Below are positions 26,188-33,771 of a DNA stretch of 44,710 nucleotides, piece by piece (within the stretch, counting starts at the first letter, position 1; every line of letters begins with the position of its first letter). The notes under the pieces were generated by a model. It did not search any database and had not been told where the DNA came from. It saw only the letters and a program-made list of their open reading frames with translations. The DNA comes from Ruminococcus sp. (GTDB lineage: Bacteria > Bacillota > Clostridia > Oscillospirales > Ruminococcaceae): positions 1 to 44,710 of the forward strand of contig NZ_JAILNU010000047.1 of NCBI RefSeq assembly GCF_024691275.1, in the 5' to 3' direction. Made by a program: the position numbers and the translations under genes.

Positions 26188-26216
26188 ATTATATCATTTT
26201 TTTTTTGATTTGTAAA
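26188..26216 (-). promoter_or_regulatory. Promoter of the lipoprotein-RTX operon
   Basis: TTTACA (26216-26211) and TATAAT (26193-26188) are 17 bases apart; the spacer contains a run of ten A. It is the only good promoter seen upstream of the three-gene operon and leaves a leader of about 45 bases. Confidence 0.8.
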
Positions 26217-26348
26217 GTTACATCTGTCATTAATTTAAAAGCATCCGCTTATATATTTAATCTATTATCCGTTATTTATTTAGTTGTAAACAGTATCTAA
26301 GCGACTTCACTTTTCCTTTTATTATATGCTCAAATCCATGCGGTATAT

Positions 26349-26376
26349 AAAAACGGCGCACCATAGTGCGCCGTTT
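26349..26376 (-). terminator. Rho-independent terminator after ispF
   Basis: An 11-bp perfect stem AAACGGCGCAC/GTGCGCCGTTT with a 4-base loop is followed on the minus strand by further T residues. It begins a few bases past the ispF stop. Confidence 0.92.
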
Positions 26377-26378
26377 AA

Positions 26379-26855
26379 TTATTCCTTATACATAAGTGCT
26401 ACAGCATGAGCTGACATTCCCAGCTTTTCGCCTGTGAAGCCCAAGTGCTCCTCAGTAGTTGCCTTTACGCTTATCTGCGATACATCACAGCCGCAAACCT
26501 TTGCGATATTTTCGCGCATAGTCAATATATGAGGCGCAAGCTTGGGAGCCTGTGCGATTATAGTCGCGTCAATATTGCCTATCTCCCAGCCCTCGGCTCT
26601 TACTCTGCGGCAGACCTCCGCCATAAGCTTCATGCTGTCTGCGTCCTTGAAGCTGTCGTCGTTGTCGGGGAAAAGATGTCCTATATCCCCCATTGCCAGA
26701 GCACCGAGCATAGCGTCCATTATCGCATGAACGAGCACATCAGCGTCCGAGTGTCCGAGAAGTCCTGTAACATGAGGTATCTCAACTCCGCCGAGTATGA
26801 GCTTTCTTCCCTCTACCAGCTTGTGAACGTCGTAACCGTGACCTATCCTGAACAT
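26379..26855 (-). CDS. ispF: 2-C-methyl-D-erythritol 2,4-cyclodiphosphate synthase
   Basis: The protein has 158 residues, full family length. IspF forms the cyclic diphosphate of the MEP isoprenoid pathway. Metal ligands are visible in GYDVHKL (Asp8 and His10 region) and [20 protein letters not shown]. The C-terminal [19 protein letters not shown] is the conserved nucleotide-binding segment. SD AGAAAGGAGAAAGAT precedes the ATG. No other MEP genes are nearby. It is followed by a strong terminator. Confidence 0.97.
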   Translation of the reverse strand: MFRIGHGYDVHKLVEGRKLILGGVEIPHVTGLLGHSDADVLVHAIMDAMLGALAMGDIGHLFPDNDDSFKDADSMKLMAEVCRRVRAEGWEIGNIDATIIAQAPKLAPHILTMRENIAKVCGCDVSQISVKATTEEHLGFTGEKLGMSAHAVALMYKE

Positions 26856-26918
26856 ATCTTTCTCCTTTCAGAAGGTTACCACCTTCTTTTTTATAGTTGC
26901 AACTTTGGTAAAGTATTT

Positions 26919-27647
26919 TCACATAAAATACAGCATATACAGATAGCAGCCTCCGACAGAGACAACATTGCTCACGCTATGCATTATCATAGGGTAAACA
27001 ACGCTTTTGGAGCGTACCAAAACAAATCCATATGCAAGTCCGAGGGCAAAAGCATAGCAGACTTGAAACCACGAAACCGTCAACTCTCTGAAGTTGATAT
27101 GTGCTGCTGCAAATAAAAGGGCTGAAAGAACAACTGCAATAACTCTGTTCTTTTTGCTGTCCGATCTCAAAAAATGAATGTATACTGCTATGGGCAATGC
27201 TCTGAACAGTATCTCCTCAGAAGGTCCCGAAATCAGTAACTGAAAAGCAAGGTGTCCTGTTATATTGATCTTATTGAGTTCATAGTCATAAACATTTATG
27301 GTATCGGTGATACTGCCGATAATATATATAGTAAGATAATACACAGCAATTACCGAGCAGAAAATAACGGTGTATTTTAATCCTTTGGCATCAAACTCGG
27401 GCTGTAGCTTGAACCCTTTGATCTTGCAGGATCGGTTCAGTATGATAATAAGCATGACAGCACATAACATCTGTACTATATGGTGAACCGATATTCGCAT
27501 AAACAGATCATCGCTGTCGATGACAGAATAATCAAAAAGTCCCGATATATGACCTCCGATAAAACTGAATACATATTGTATAATAAATATTACTGCTGTA
27601 ATAACACCTACCATAAAGATGTTTATATCACGACTTTTTGCTTTCAT
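26919..27647 (-). CDS. CPBP-family intramembrane metalloprotease
   Basis: The protein has 242 residues with about six to seven membrane segments. The family signature is present: SGPSEEILFRALPIAVY (Glu-Glu and Arg of motif 1, about residue 140), LLFAAAHINF (His of motif 2, about 178-187) and a C-terminal MIMHSVSNVV with a further His. CPBP (Abi/Rce1-like) proteases cleave within membranes; many are linked to bacteriocin processing or immunity, but no bacteriocin gene is seen nearby. The ATG follows AAGGTGAAAA. It starts 18 bases after the antiporter gene and so probably shares its transcript. Confidence 0.9.
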   Translation of the reverse strand: MKAKSRDINIFMVGVITAVIFIIQYVFSFIGGHISGLFDYSVIDSDDLFMRISVHHIVQMLCAVMLIIILNRSCKIKGFKLQPEFDAKGLKYTVIFCSVIAVYYLTIYIIGSITDTINVYDYELNKINITGHLAFQLLISGPSEEILFRALPIAVYIHFLRSDSKKNRVIAVVLSALLFAAAHINFRELTVSWFQVCYAFALGLAYGFVLVRSKSVVYPMIMHSVSNVVSVGGCYLYMLYFM

Positions 27648-27665
27648 TTTTCACCTTATTCTGTA

Positions 27666-28874
27666 TTATTTCGCAGCCTGTACCGCAGCTTCCTTTTCAT
27701 CGTCATCTCCCAACTTGCTGAAAAGCATCTTCAACACTATCGGAGTTACTATACTTGAAACTATAATAAGAAGTATTACTGCCGTGAAATACGATGAATC
27801 AATAATACCGAGTCCCAATCCCTTATTGGTGATAATAAGAGCAACCTCGCCTCTTGTCATCATTCCCGCGCCTATTTTCAGGCAGTCTCCCCAGCTGTAC
27901 TTAAAGCACCTTGAGACAAGTCCGCAGCCTATGACCTTAGTAAGCATAGCTACGATAACGAAGCCTATGGAGAAGATTATCATGCTTGAATCCACAGTGC
28001 TGAAATCAGTTTTGAGACCAATGCCAACGAAGAATACAGGCGCAAAGAACATATAGCCGTTGATACTTACACGGCGATCGATATACTCTGCATCACGAAC
28101 GTTGCAAAGGATTATGCCTGCTATATACGCACCTGTGATATCAGCGATACCGAAATATTTCTCGGCAATATAAGCCATTGCAAAACACAGCGAGATAGCT
28201 ATTATCGGAATACGTCTTGTATGAGTATACTTTTCATCGTATAACTTGAAAAGCTTGTATATAACGAAACCTATCACCAGTGAAAGCACGAGGAACAGGA
28301 ATATCTTGCCCGTAACAAGAAGCGTATTACTGTTGGGGTCCTTGAATCCGAGTACAAATGTAAGGACAATTATGCCGATAACGTCGTCGATTATGGCTGC
28401 ACTGAGTATGGTCTGTCCAACTCGGCTTTTCAGCTTGCCCATTTCCTTCAGCACCTCTACCGTGATGCCGACAGAGGTCGCAGTCATGATGCAGCCTATA
28501 AATACCGCCTTGAAGAACTCGTCCGAGCCAAATTCGGCAAAGCCGTATATACTCATATACAGCAGACTTCCGCCCACAAGCGGCAGGAGCACTCCCGCAC
28601 AGGCTATCATACAGGCTGCAAATCCCGATTTTTTCAGTTCTTGCAGATTGGTCTCAAGTCCTGCCGAGAACATAATGAGTACAACGCCGATCTCCGCCAT
28701 CTGACTGATAAAGTCAGTAGGCTTGACAAATCCCAGCAGACACGGTCCGATGATAAGTCCTGCGATTATCTCTCCAACTACCATCGGAGCCTTTATCTTC
28801 CTCGCAAGGAGCCCCGCCCCCTTGGCACATATGAAGATGATCGCAAGATCCTTCAGTATAATGTAGGTTTCCAT
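27666..28874 (-). CDS. CPA2-type cation:proton antiporter (KefB/NapA-like)
   Basis: The protein has 402 residues with about 12 membrane helices. Conserved family elements: GEIIAGLIIGPCLLGF near the N-terminus, VLIMFSAGLETNLQELK, SAAIIDDVIGIIVL with the ion-binding Asp pair (about residues 153-166), and MMTRGEVALIITNKG near the end. It exchanges Na+ or K+ for H+ across the cytoplasmic membrane; the ion cannot be told. There is no C-terminal TrkA-N domain. The leader has a small GGGAGCA/TGCTCCC hairpin (28900-28918) directly before the SD region, which could affect expression. Confidence 0.92.
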   Translation of the reverse strand: METYIILKDLAIIFICAKGAGLLARKIKAPMVVGEIIAGLIIGPCLLGFVKPTDFISQMAEIGVVLIMFSAGLETNLQELKKSGFAACMIACAGVLLPLVGGSLLYMSIYGFAEFGSDEFFKAVFIGCIMTATSVGITVEVLKEMGKLKSRVGQTILSAAIIDDVIGIIVLTFVLGFKDPNSNTLLVTGKIFLFLVLSLVIGFVIYKLFKLYDEKYTHTRRIPIIAISLCFAMAYIAEKYFGIADITGAYIAGIILCNVRDAEYIDRRVSINGYMFFAPVFFVGIGLKTDFSTVDSSMIIFSIGFVIVAMLTKVIGCGLVSRCFKYSWGDCLKIGAGMMTRGEVALIITNKGLGLGIIDSSYFTAVILLIIVSSIVTPIVLKMLFSKLGDDDEKEAAVQAAK

Positions 28875-28899
28875 TCAATTCATATCCTTTCGTAAATAA

Positions 28900-28918
28900 A
28901 GGGAGCAGAACTGCTCCC
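28900..28918 (-). promoter_or_regulatory. Hairpin in the antiporter leader
   Basis: GGGAGCA/TGCTCCC with a 4-base loop is followed on the minus strand by TTTATTT. It lies 25 bases before the antiporter start. It might be a weak attenuator or the end of an upstream transcript; no aptamer was recognised. Confidence 0.4.
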
Positions 28919-29045
28919 ATATACTATTATTATACTATGAAGCTTTACGTTTGTCAATGTTAGCGGCATCATCATTGACATTTCTGCTAAATTTCAAGAA
29001 AAAGAACCTGTTTTTCGGTACCAGATAACTAATTTCAAAAAAAGC

Positions 29046-29074
29046 TTGACAAGCTGCCAATGAAATGATATAAT
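29046..29074 (+). promoter_or_regulatory. Promoter of the rpsF operon
   Basis: Consensus TTGACA (29046-29051) and TATAAT (29069-29074) are separated by exactly 17 bases. This suits a highly expressed ribosomal protein operon. Confidence 0.93.
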
Positions 29075-29112
29075 ATTTGAGTATCGTGTGTAAACAGATA
29101 CAATATTATCCT

Positions 29113-29135
29113 TGCCCGCAGTAAGTTGTCGGGCA
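29113..29135 (+). promoter_or_regulatory. Leader hairpin before rpsF, possible S6:S18 autoregulatory site
   Basis: TGCCCG/CGGGCA encloses an 11-base loop about 25 bases before the rpsF start. Known S6:S18 leaders use a CCG-containing stem in this position to bind the S6-S18 dimer. Placement and the CCCG sequence fit, but the full consensus was not verified. Confidence 0.45.
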
Positions 29136-29159
29136 TGATCCCAGAAGGAGGTGTGCTAA

Positions 29160-29456
29160 ATGGCAAAGGTATCCGCTAAGTATGAAGTAATGGTTGTTTT
29201 CAGCCTCAAGAACGGCGAGGAGCCTATGAAGGCTCTCGTAGAAAAGTTCAAGGAGAGAATCGAGCGTCACGCTGAAGCTGTTGAAGTCAACGAGGATTGG
29301 GGTAAGCGCAAGCTTGCATATCCTATCGAGGACGAGACAGAGGGTTACTATGTGATCTATACATTCCAGTCACAGCCCGATTATCCTGCTGATCTTTCAA
29401 GACGTCTCAACATCACAGACGGCGTTCTTCGTTCACTCGTAACAGTTGTTGAATAA
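29160..29456 (+). CDS. rpsF: 30S ribosomal protein S6
   Basis: A 98-residue protein with the S6 fold signature: YEVMVVFSLKNGEEPMKALV, EDWGKRKLAYPIEDETEGYYV and a C-terminal NITDGVLRSLVTVVE. It binds 16S rRNA together with S18 in the platform of the 30S subunit. SD AGAAGGAGGTG precedes the ATG. First gene of the classic rpsF-ssb-rpsR operon. Confidence 0.98.
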   Translation: MAKVSAKYEVMVVFSLKNGEEPMKALVEKFKERIERHAEAVEVNEDWGKRKLAYPIEDETEGYYVIYTFQSQPDYPADLSRRLNITDGVLRSLVTVVE

Positions 29457-29485
29457 TTCTACTTCATTATTTAGGAGGCGCTCAG

Positions 29486-30001
29486 ATGAATAAGGTTATT
29501 TTAGTTGGAAGGCTCACTGCCGATCCTGAACTCAGACAGACTCAGAGCGGTGTCGCTTCGTGCAGATTCACTGTTGCTGTTGACAGACGTTTTGCTGACA
29601 AGAGTACCGGCGAAAGACAGGCTGATTTCATCAGCTGTACAGCATGGAGACAGACTGCCGAGTTCGTTTCCCGTTATTTCAATAAGGGCAAACTCATCTG
29701 CGTTGAGGGTAGCCTCAGAACTGGCAGCTATCAGGACAGAAATCACTCTGATGTAACTCATTACACCACCGATGTTTTCGTTGATAATGTCGAGTTCGTA
29801 GGCGGAAAAAATGAGAGCGGCAGCAACGGCGGCGGTTATAATAACGGCGGCTACAATGCTCCTCAGAACAATTACAATAACAATTATTCTGCTCCTCCAC
29901 AGCAGGCAGCTCCACAGCAGCCGGCTGCTAATGACAGTATGTCTTACGGCAACCTCAGCGATTTTGAGGAAATTCTCAGCGACGGCGACGTTCCGTTCTG
30001 A
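29486..30001 (+). CDS. ssb: Single-stranded DNA-binding protein
   Basis: The protein has 171 residues. The OB fold is at residues 1-108 (MNKVILVGRLTADPELRQTQ, FISCTAWRQTAEFVSRYFNKG). A disordered Gly/Asn/Gln/Pro-rich linker follows (about 110-150), then the acidic protein-binding tip ending SDGDVPF, which recruits replication and repair proteins. Shadow frames on the opposite strand come from the low-complexity linker. SD TTAGGAGGCG precedes the ATG. Middle gene of the rpsF operon. Confidence 0.97.
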   Translation: MNKVILVGRLTADPELRQTQSGVASCRFTVAVDRRFADKSTGERQADFISCTAWRQTAEFVSRYFNKGKLICVEGSLRTGSYQDRNHSDVTHYTTDVFVDNVEFVGGKNESGSNGGGYNNGGYNAPQNNYNNNYSAPPQQAAPQQPAANDSMSYGNLSDFEEILSDGDVPF

Positions 30002-30040
30002 GTAAGTTAACTTTACTTTATTACGATAGGAGGAAAAGTC

Positions 30041-30283
30041 ATGGAAAAGGAAAGAAATTCCCGTCCCTCGAAGAAACCACGCAAGAAGGTTTGTATGTTC
30101 TGTGCTGACAGAATCGAGAAAATTGATTACAAGGATCTCGCTAAGCTCAGAAAGTGCATGACCGAGAGAGCTAAGATTCTTCCAAGACGTGTTACAGGCA
30201 CTTGTGCTTACCACCAGCGTGAGCTTACAGTTGCTATCAAGAGAGCAAGACACATCGCTCTGCTTCCTTACATCAGCGACTAA
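30041..30283 (+). CDS. rpsR: 30S ribosomal protein S18
   Basis: An 80-residue basic protein with the S18 signature [21 protein letters not shown] and [31 protein letters not shown]. The paired Cys residues (CMFC) suggest a zinc-binding form. It binds S6 on the ribosomal platform. SD ATAGGAGGAAAAG precedes the ATG, 39 bases after ssb. A terminator follows. Confidence 0.98.
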   Translation: MEKERNSRPSKKPRKKVCMFCADRIEKIDYKDLAKLRKCMTERAKILPRRVTGTCAYHQRELTVAIKRARHIALLPYISD

Positions 30284-30297
30284 TCATAAAAATTCAA

Positions 30298-30321
30298 GGG
30301 GGGCGTTTTGCCTCCCTTTTT
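30298..30321 (+). terminator. Terminator of the rpsF-ssb-rpsR operon
   Basis: A GGGGGC/GCCTCC stem with a GTTTT loop (one G:U pair) is followed by CTTTTT, 15 bases after the rpsR stop. Confidence 0.85.
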
Positions 30322-30337
30322 GCATATCCGTATGTAA

Positions 30338-30369
30338 ACGCTCCTTACGGCATCTATGAAGGAGCGTAT
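30338..30369 (-). terminator. Inverted repeat downstream of the DUF378 gene
   Basis: ACGCTCCTT/AAGGAGCGT pair around a loop of about 13 bases. On the minus strand it follows the DUF378 stop and is followed by TTTACAT. It may end that transcript; the U-tract is weak. Confidence 0.45.
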
Positions 30370-30377
30370 CATGGGGT

Positions 30378-30596
30378 CTAACGGTCCGCACGCTGTACGG
30401 CGAATTCCTCGTCGGTACGGAAAAGCAGTGATATGCACCATACCGCCGATATCGCCACAAGGATATAGACCGCACGGCTCAATACGCTGTCAGTTCCGCC
30501 GAAAAGCCAGCCGACCATATCAAATTCAAATATACCGACCAGTCCCCAGTTTATTCCTCCGATTATGAGAAGAATAAGCGCAAGTTTGTCCCACAT
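30378..30596 (-). CDS. DUF378 small membrane protein
   Basis: The protein has 72 residues. The family signature is clear: LALILLIIGGINWGLVGIF, then FDMVGWLFGG and a second membrane segment AVYILVAISAVWCISLLF. Both ends probably face the cytoplasm. DUF378 proteins are widespread and have no established function. SD AGAGGTGTACTCAAT precedes the ATG. The gene points toward the rpsF operon and is divergent from the NERD gene. Confidence 0.9.
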   Translation of the reverse strand: MWDKLALILLIIGGINWGLVGIFEFDMVGWLFGGTDSVLSRAVYILVAISAVWCISLLFRTDEEFAVQRADR

Positions 30597-30672
30597 ATTG
30601 AGTACACCTCTTTATTCGGGTTTTCGACGCATTCCGCGCCACACCTCTGACCGCGGTCTGAACCGCGCTTCA

Positions 30673-30701
30673 TTGGTACAAAGCTATTATCACCGCATAA
30701 T
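30673..30701 (+). promoter_or_regulatory. Candidate promoter of the NERD gene
   Basis: TTGGTA (30673-30678) and CATAAT (30696-30701) are 17 bases apart, about 30 bases before the start codon. A CGCGG/CCGCG hairpin lies just upstream. Confidence 0.6.
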
Positions 30702-30732
30702 TCTCGTTTATACATTTTTTAAGGAGAAAATT

Positions 30733-31380
30733 ATGGAATATCAAATCATATCTCTTTTCGCCGCGGATAAGATCAACTGGAAGCTTTACGCCGTGATCGC
30801 CGCTGCTTTACTTCTGCTCATTCTATATATATGCGTCCATTTCAGCAAGGGCAAGCGCAAAGGCAGAGCTGCCGAGAAAAAAGTGGCAAAGTTTATAAAA
30901 AAATTAGGCAAAAAAGATCATATCAGGATCATAAACAATGCTTATCTCCCCCTCTATAATAAAGCCTGCGAGGTCGATCACCTTGTTTTCGGCCGCTTCG
31001 GCGTTCTCGTGATCGAAACAAAGGGCATCTCGGGTAAGGTAACAGGCTCGGGCAAGAACCTCACCCATACCATCGGAAGCAAGACCCATAAGTTCTATAA
31101 CCCTCAGATGCAGAACAAGACTCATATAGACAACGTTATCCACCACCTTAAAAAAGGCGGTTTTGATAAGACTCCTGTAAACGGCGCTGTTGTATTCTCC
31201 GACAAGGATATCGAATTCCCGTCAGAGATAGGCATGGATATCAAGGGACTCGAAAAGTATTACAGCTCGCTCCCCGATGCAGGCTGCAATCAGGACGTTC
31301 TTTATAACTATTTCAGCGATATGCAGGTAAAAAATCCCTTCAAGAAGATGTGGATAAGAACTCGCAAGAAGAACGACTAA
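30733..31380 (+). CDS. NERD-domain membrane-anchored protein
   Basis: Start chosen at ATG 30733 (SD AAGGAGAAAA); the frame opens earlier, antisense to DUF378. The protein has 215 residues. One membrane segment (WKLYAVIAAALLLLILYICV, about 17-36) is followed by a cytoplasmic basic stretch and a NERD domain: RAAEKKVAKFIKKL, then EVDHLVFGRFGVLVIETKG with the Asp and Glu-x-Lys of a PD-(D/E)xK-like nuclease fold (about 91-110). NERD proteins are thought to be nuclease-related; function is not established. The GH53 gene follows 32 bases later, possibly by chance. Confidence 0.87.
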   Translation: MEYQIISLFAADKINWKLYAVIAAALLLLILYICVHFSKGKRKGRAAEKKVAKFIKKLGKKDHIRIINNAYLPLYNKACEVDHLVFGRFGVLVIETKGISGKVTGSGKNLTHTIGSKTHKFYNPQMQNKTHIDNVIHHLKKGGFDKTPVNGAVVFSDKDIEFPSEIGMDIKGLEKYYSSLPDAGCNQDVLYNYFSDMQVKNPFKKMWIRTRKKND

Positions 31381-31412
31381 GAAAAACTAAGGATATTAAA
31401 AAGGAGTTTATT

Positions 31413-32954
31413 ATGAAGTTCAAAAGTTTTATCACGCTGGCTGCAGCAGCCGCTATCGCCTGCCCTACTGCCATAAGGTGCAGCAGCAAGCCGCTTGCAG
31501 CTAATATTCCCTCTGTTACTTTCAGCAATTTCGACAGCCGTATAAACGGCGGTGAACCTATACGCGGCGTAGATATCTCTTCCATCATCTCACTGGAAGA
31601 GGCAGGCATGAAATTCTATGACGACAACGGAAATGTTCAGGACATCTTTCAGGTGCTTGCTGACCACGGCGTAAACTATATCCGCGTAAGAATATGGAAC
31701 GAACCCTATGACAGCAACGGTCACAGCTACGGCGGCGGTCACTCAGACCTTGAAACAGCAGCAAAAATAGGCAAACGCGCTGCTGAGCACGGCATGAAGC
31801 TCCTCGCTGATATACAGTATTCCGACTTCTGGGCAGACCCTGCAAAGCAGTATCGCCCAAAATACTGGAAACAGCACGACCATGATACCCTCAAGGGCGA
31901 GATATACAAGTGGACTTCATGGGTGCTGAAATACCTTACCGAAAACGGCAGCGACATCGGCATGGTACAGGTGGGCAACGAGACAGAGTGCTATTTCTGC
32001 GATGAAAAGGATATGTACAAGATATGTGACCTGTTTTCAAGCGGTGAAAAGGCTGTCCGCGATTTCAGTAAGAATATCCTTATCGCTCATCACTTCGCAA
32101 ACCCCGGAAACGGCCATTTCGGCTGGTATGCAAAGATAATGAATGAGTGTCACCTCGACTATGATGTATTCGCAACTTCATATTATTCCTACTGGCACGG
32201 CTCTCTCGATAACCTCAGGAAAGTCCTCACGGAAATCGGCGATACCTACCACAAGTACGTTATGGTTGCCGAGACCGCCTACCCTTACACAAATGAGGAC
32301 GGTGACGGCTTCCGCAACAACGCCGGTGACGGTCTGGACAGCTGTGAGATGAAATACGAGGTATCTGTTGGCGGTCAGATAAAGGCACTGACTGATGTTT
32401 TCGATACTATCTCAAAATGCAACGGTCACGGTATCGGCGTTTTCTATTGGGAACCTGCATGGCTGGGAGTTCCTGATATACCGTGGGAACAGCAGAAGCA
32501 GCTCTGGGACAGCTACGGCTCAGGCTGGGCAACTTCATACGCTAAGGGCTACGACCGCGATGTCACGGAATCAGGCGGTTCTTCCTTCGATAATCAGGCA
32601 CTTTTCGACTTTCACGGCAAGCCTCTGGAGTCCCTCGACGTTTTCCTCAACATATACCCTCAGAAAAAACCTGTAGTGACTACCACTTCAACGACCACGA
32701 CTACTACCACAACATCTACCACTGAGCCTGTACGCACAAAGACTATAGTACTCGGTGATATCAATAACGACGGCGTTATAGATGTGTTCGATGTTGTGGA
32801 GCTGCGAAAGGCTATTGTTTCAGGGAACAAGTCCGCCGAGCTTGATCTCAACGGCGATAATGAAGTTGGAGTTGCCGACCTTGTGAAGCTCCAGCGCTAT
32901 ATCTTAGGATACGCCGACAATGACCTCACATACAAAACAATTATCGTAAAATAA
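31413..32954 (+). CDS. Secreted GH53 endo-beta-1,4-galactanase with dockerin
   Basis: Start at ATG 31413 because AAAAAGGAG lies just upstream. The protein has 513 residues. A signal peptide (MKFKSFITLAAAAAIACP) is followed by a GH53 (beta/alpha)8 barrel at about 45-400: FRGVDISS-like RGVDISSIISLEEAG, VNYIRVRIWNEPYD, DIQYSDFWADP, acid/base Glu190 in MVQVGNETE and nucleophile Glu287 in VMVAETAYPYT. A Thr/Ser linker (about 417-440) and a type I dockerin (LGDINNDGVIDVFDVVELRK, DLNGDNEVGVADLVKLQRY) complete it. GH53 cleaves type I arabinogalactan side chains of pectin. The dockerin places it in a cellulosome. Confidence 0.95.
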   Translation: MKFKSFITLAAAAAIACPTAIRCSSKPLAANIPSVTFSNFDSRINGGEPIRGVDISSIISLEEAGMKFYDDNGNVQDIFQVLADHGVNYIRVRIWNEPYDSNGHSYGGGHSDLETAAKIGKRAAEHGMKLLADIQYSDFWADPAKQYRPKYWKQHDHDTLKGEIYKWTSWVLKYLTENGSDIGMVQVGNETECYFCDEKDMYKICDLFSSGEKAVRDFSKNILIAHHFANPGNGHFGWYAKIMNECHLDYDVFATSYYSYWHGSLDNLRKVLTEIGDTYHKYVMVAETAYPYTNEDGDGFRNNAGDGLDSCEMKYEVSVGGQIKALTDVFDTISKCNGHGIGVFYWEPAWLGVPDIPWEQQKQLWDSYGSGWATSYAKGYDRDVTESGGSSFDNQALFDFHGKPLESLDVFLNIYPQKKPVVTTTSTTTTTTTTSTTEPVRTKTIVLGDINNDGVIDVFDVVELRKAIVSGNKSAELDLNGDNEVGVADLVKLQRYILGYADNDLTYKTIIVK

Positions 32955-32959
32955 TAGCA

Positions 32960-32983
32960 AAGCCGCTGCAATTGCAGCGGCTT
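32960..32983 (+). terminator. Perfect palindrome after the GH53 gene
   Basis: AAGCCGCTGC-AATT-GCAGCGGCTT, five bases past the stop, is a likely transcription end for the GH53 gene. The following TTAACTTAT is a poor U-tract, so termination may be partial. Confidence 0.65.
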
Positions 32984-33031
32984 AACTTATATCCTAACGC
33001 CAAAACAGGCTTGCTGTGTGTCAAAAATATT

Positions 33032-33108
33032 AATCCAATGAAAGGGACTGCGTTCCTTCGGCAGAGTCCAAAGGTGCTTCGCAAAGCGTCCTCTTAACAA
33101 CGCTCCCG
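33032..33108. repeat. Shortened relative of the dispersed palindromic repeat
   Basis: AAAGGGACTGCGTTCCTT and GCAGAGTCCAAAGG match one end of the 170-base repeat at 2847-3016 (reverse orientation) with few changes. The central hairpins are missing; GCTTCGCAAAGCG follows instead. It looks like an internally deleted copy between convergent genes. Confidence 0.6.
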
Positions 33109-33122
33109 AATCGAATGAGCAC

Positions 33123-33767
33123 TCACTTCAATATTATTTCTGCGATATCTTCGGGCTTCTCGGCAATGTAGTCCGCACCCTCAGCGTTCAGCTCCTCACG
33201 TCCGCGGAAGCCCCATGCGCAGCCGATACACTCGATACCTGCGTTCTTTGCAGTCTGCACATCAACATTGCTGTCACCTATCATATACACACGGTTCTCC
33301 ACATCGGGCAAAGCCGCAAATATCTCAACAAGTATGGCAATATCGGGCTTTGTGGGTCGGTAGTCAACTCCGCCCAGCACCTTGATGAAATCTATATCGG
33401 GAAGAAGCTCCTCAACGATCTCCCTTGCCACGTCTTCGGGCTTGTTGGTAGCCACAGCAAGCACGACTCCGCTGTTTTGCAGCTTCTCCAATGTCTCCTT
33501 CATGCCGTCATAAAGCTTTGTCTTGTCAAGGTAATGCTCGGAATAGTATTCCTTGAAAAGCTTGTGCAGCTCCGCAGAATTTTCCTTTTTCTCCTCGGGA
33601 AGCGCACGTTCGCAAAGCTTCTTAGCGCCGTTGCCGACCATTTTCTTATACGCTTCGTGATCGTGAGCAGGACAGCCCAGACGCTCCAGTCCGTAATTCA
33701 CAGCGTCGCCCAGATCGCAGATAGTATCGGCGATAGTGCCGTCAAGGTCAAATACAGCCGTTATCAT
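33123..33767 (-). CDS. HAD-family phosphatase, phosphoglycolate phosphatase-like
   Basis: The protein has 214 residues. HAD motifs: I, VFDLDGTIADT (nucleophile and acid Asp, residues 5-7); II, AVATNKP with Thr; III, Lys in DYRPTKPDIA; IV, MIGDSNVDVQTAKNAG. The alpha-helical cap (about 15-85) is of C1 type, as in Gph and PpaX. The substrate is probably a small phosphate ester such as 2-phosphoglycolate but is not certain. It starts 4 bases after the hslO stop, with SD GGGGAGTG inside the hslO end. Last gene of the methyltransferase-hslO-gph operon. Confidence 0.9.
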   Translation of the reverse strand: MITAVFDLDGTIADTICDLGDAVNYGLERLGCPAHDHEAYKKMVGNGAKKLCERALPEEKKENSAELHKLFKEYYSEHYLDKTKLYDGMKETLEKLQNSGVVLAVATNKPEDVAREIVEELLPDIDFIKVLGGVDYRPTKPDIAILVEIFAALPDVENRVYMIGDSNVDVQTAKNAGIECIGCAWGFRGREELNAEGADYIAEKPEDIAEIILK

Positions 33768-33771
33768 AGCT

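Noticed and set aside
26919..27647. CPBP protease as part of a bacteriocin cluster
   Set aside because: No precursor peptide with a GG leader, no ABC transporter and no modification enzyme lies nearby.
29501..30253. 250-codon frame opposite ssb-rpsR
   Set aside because: Antisense of two certain genes; a frame artefact of codon bias.
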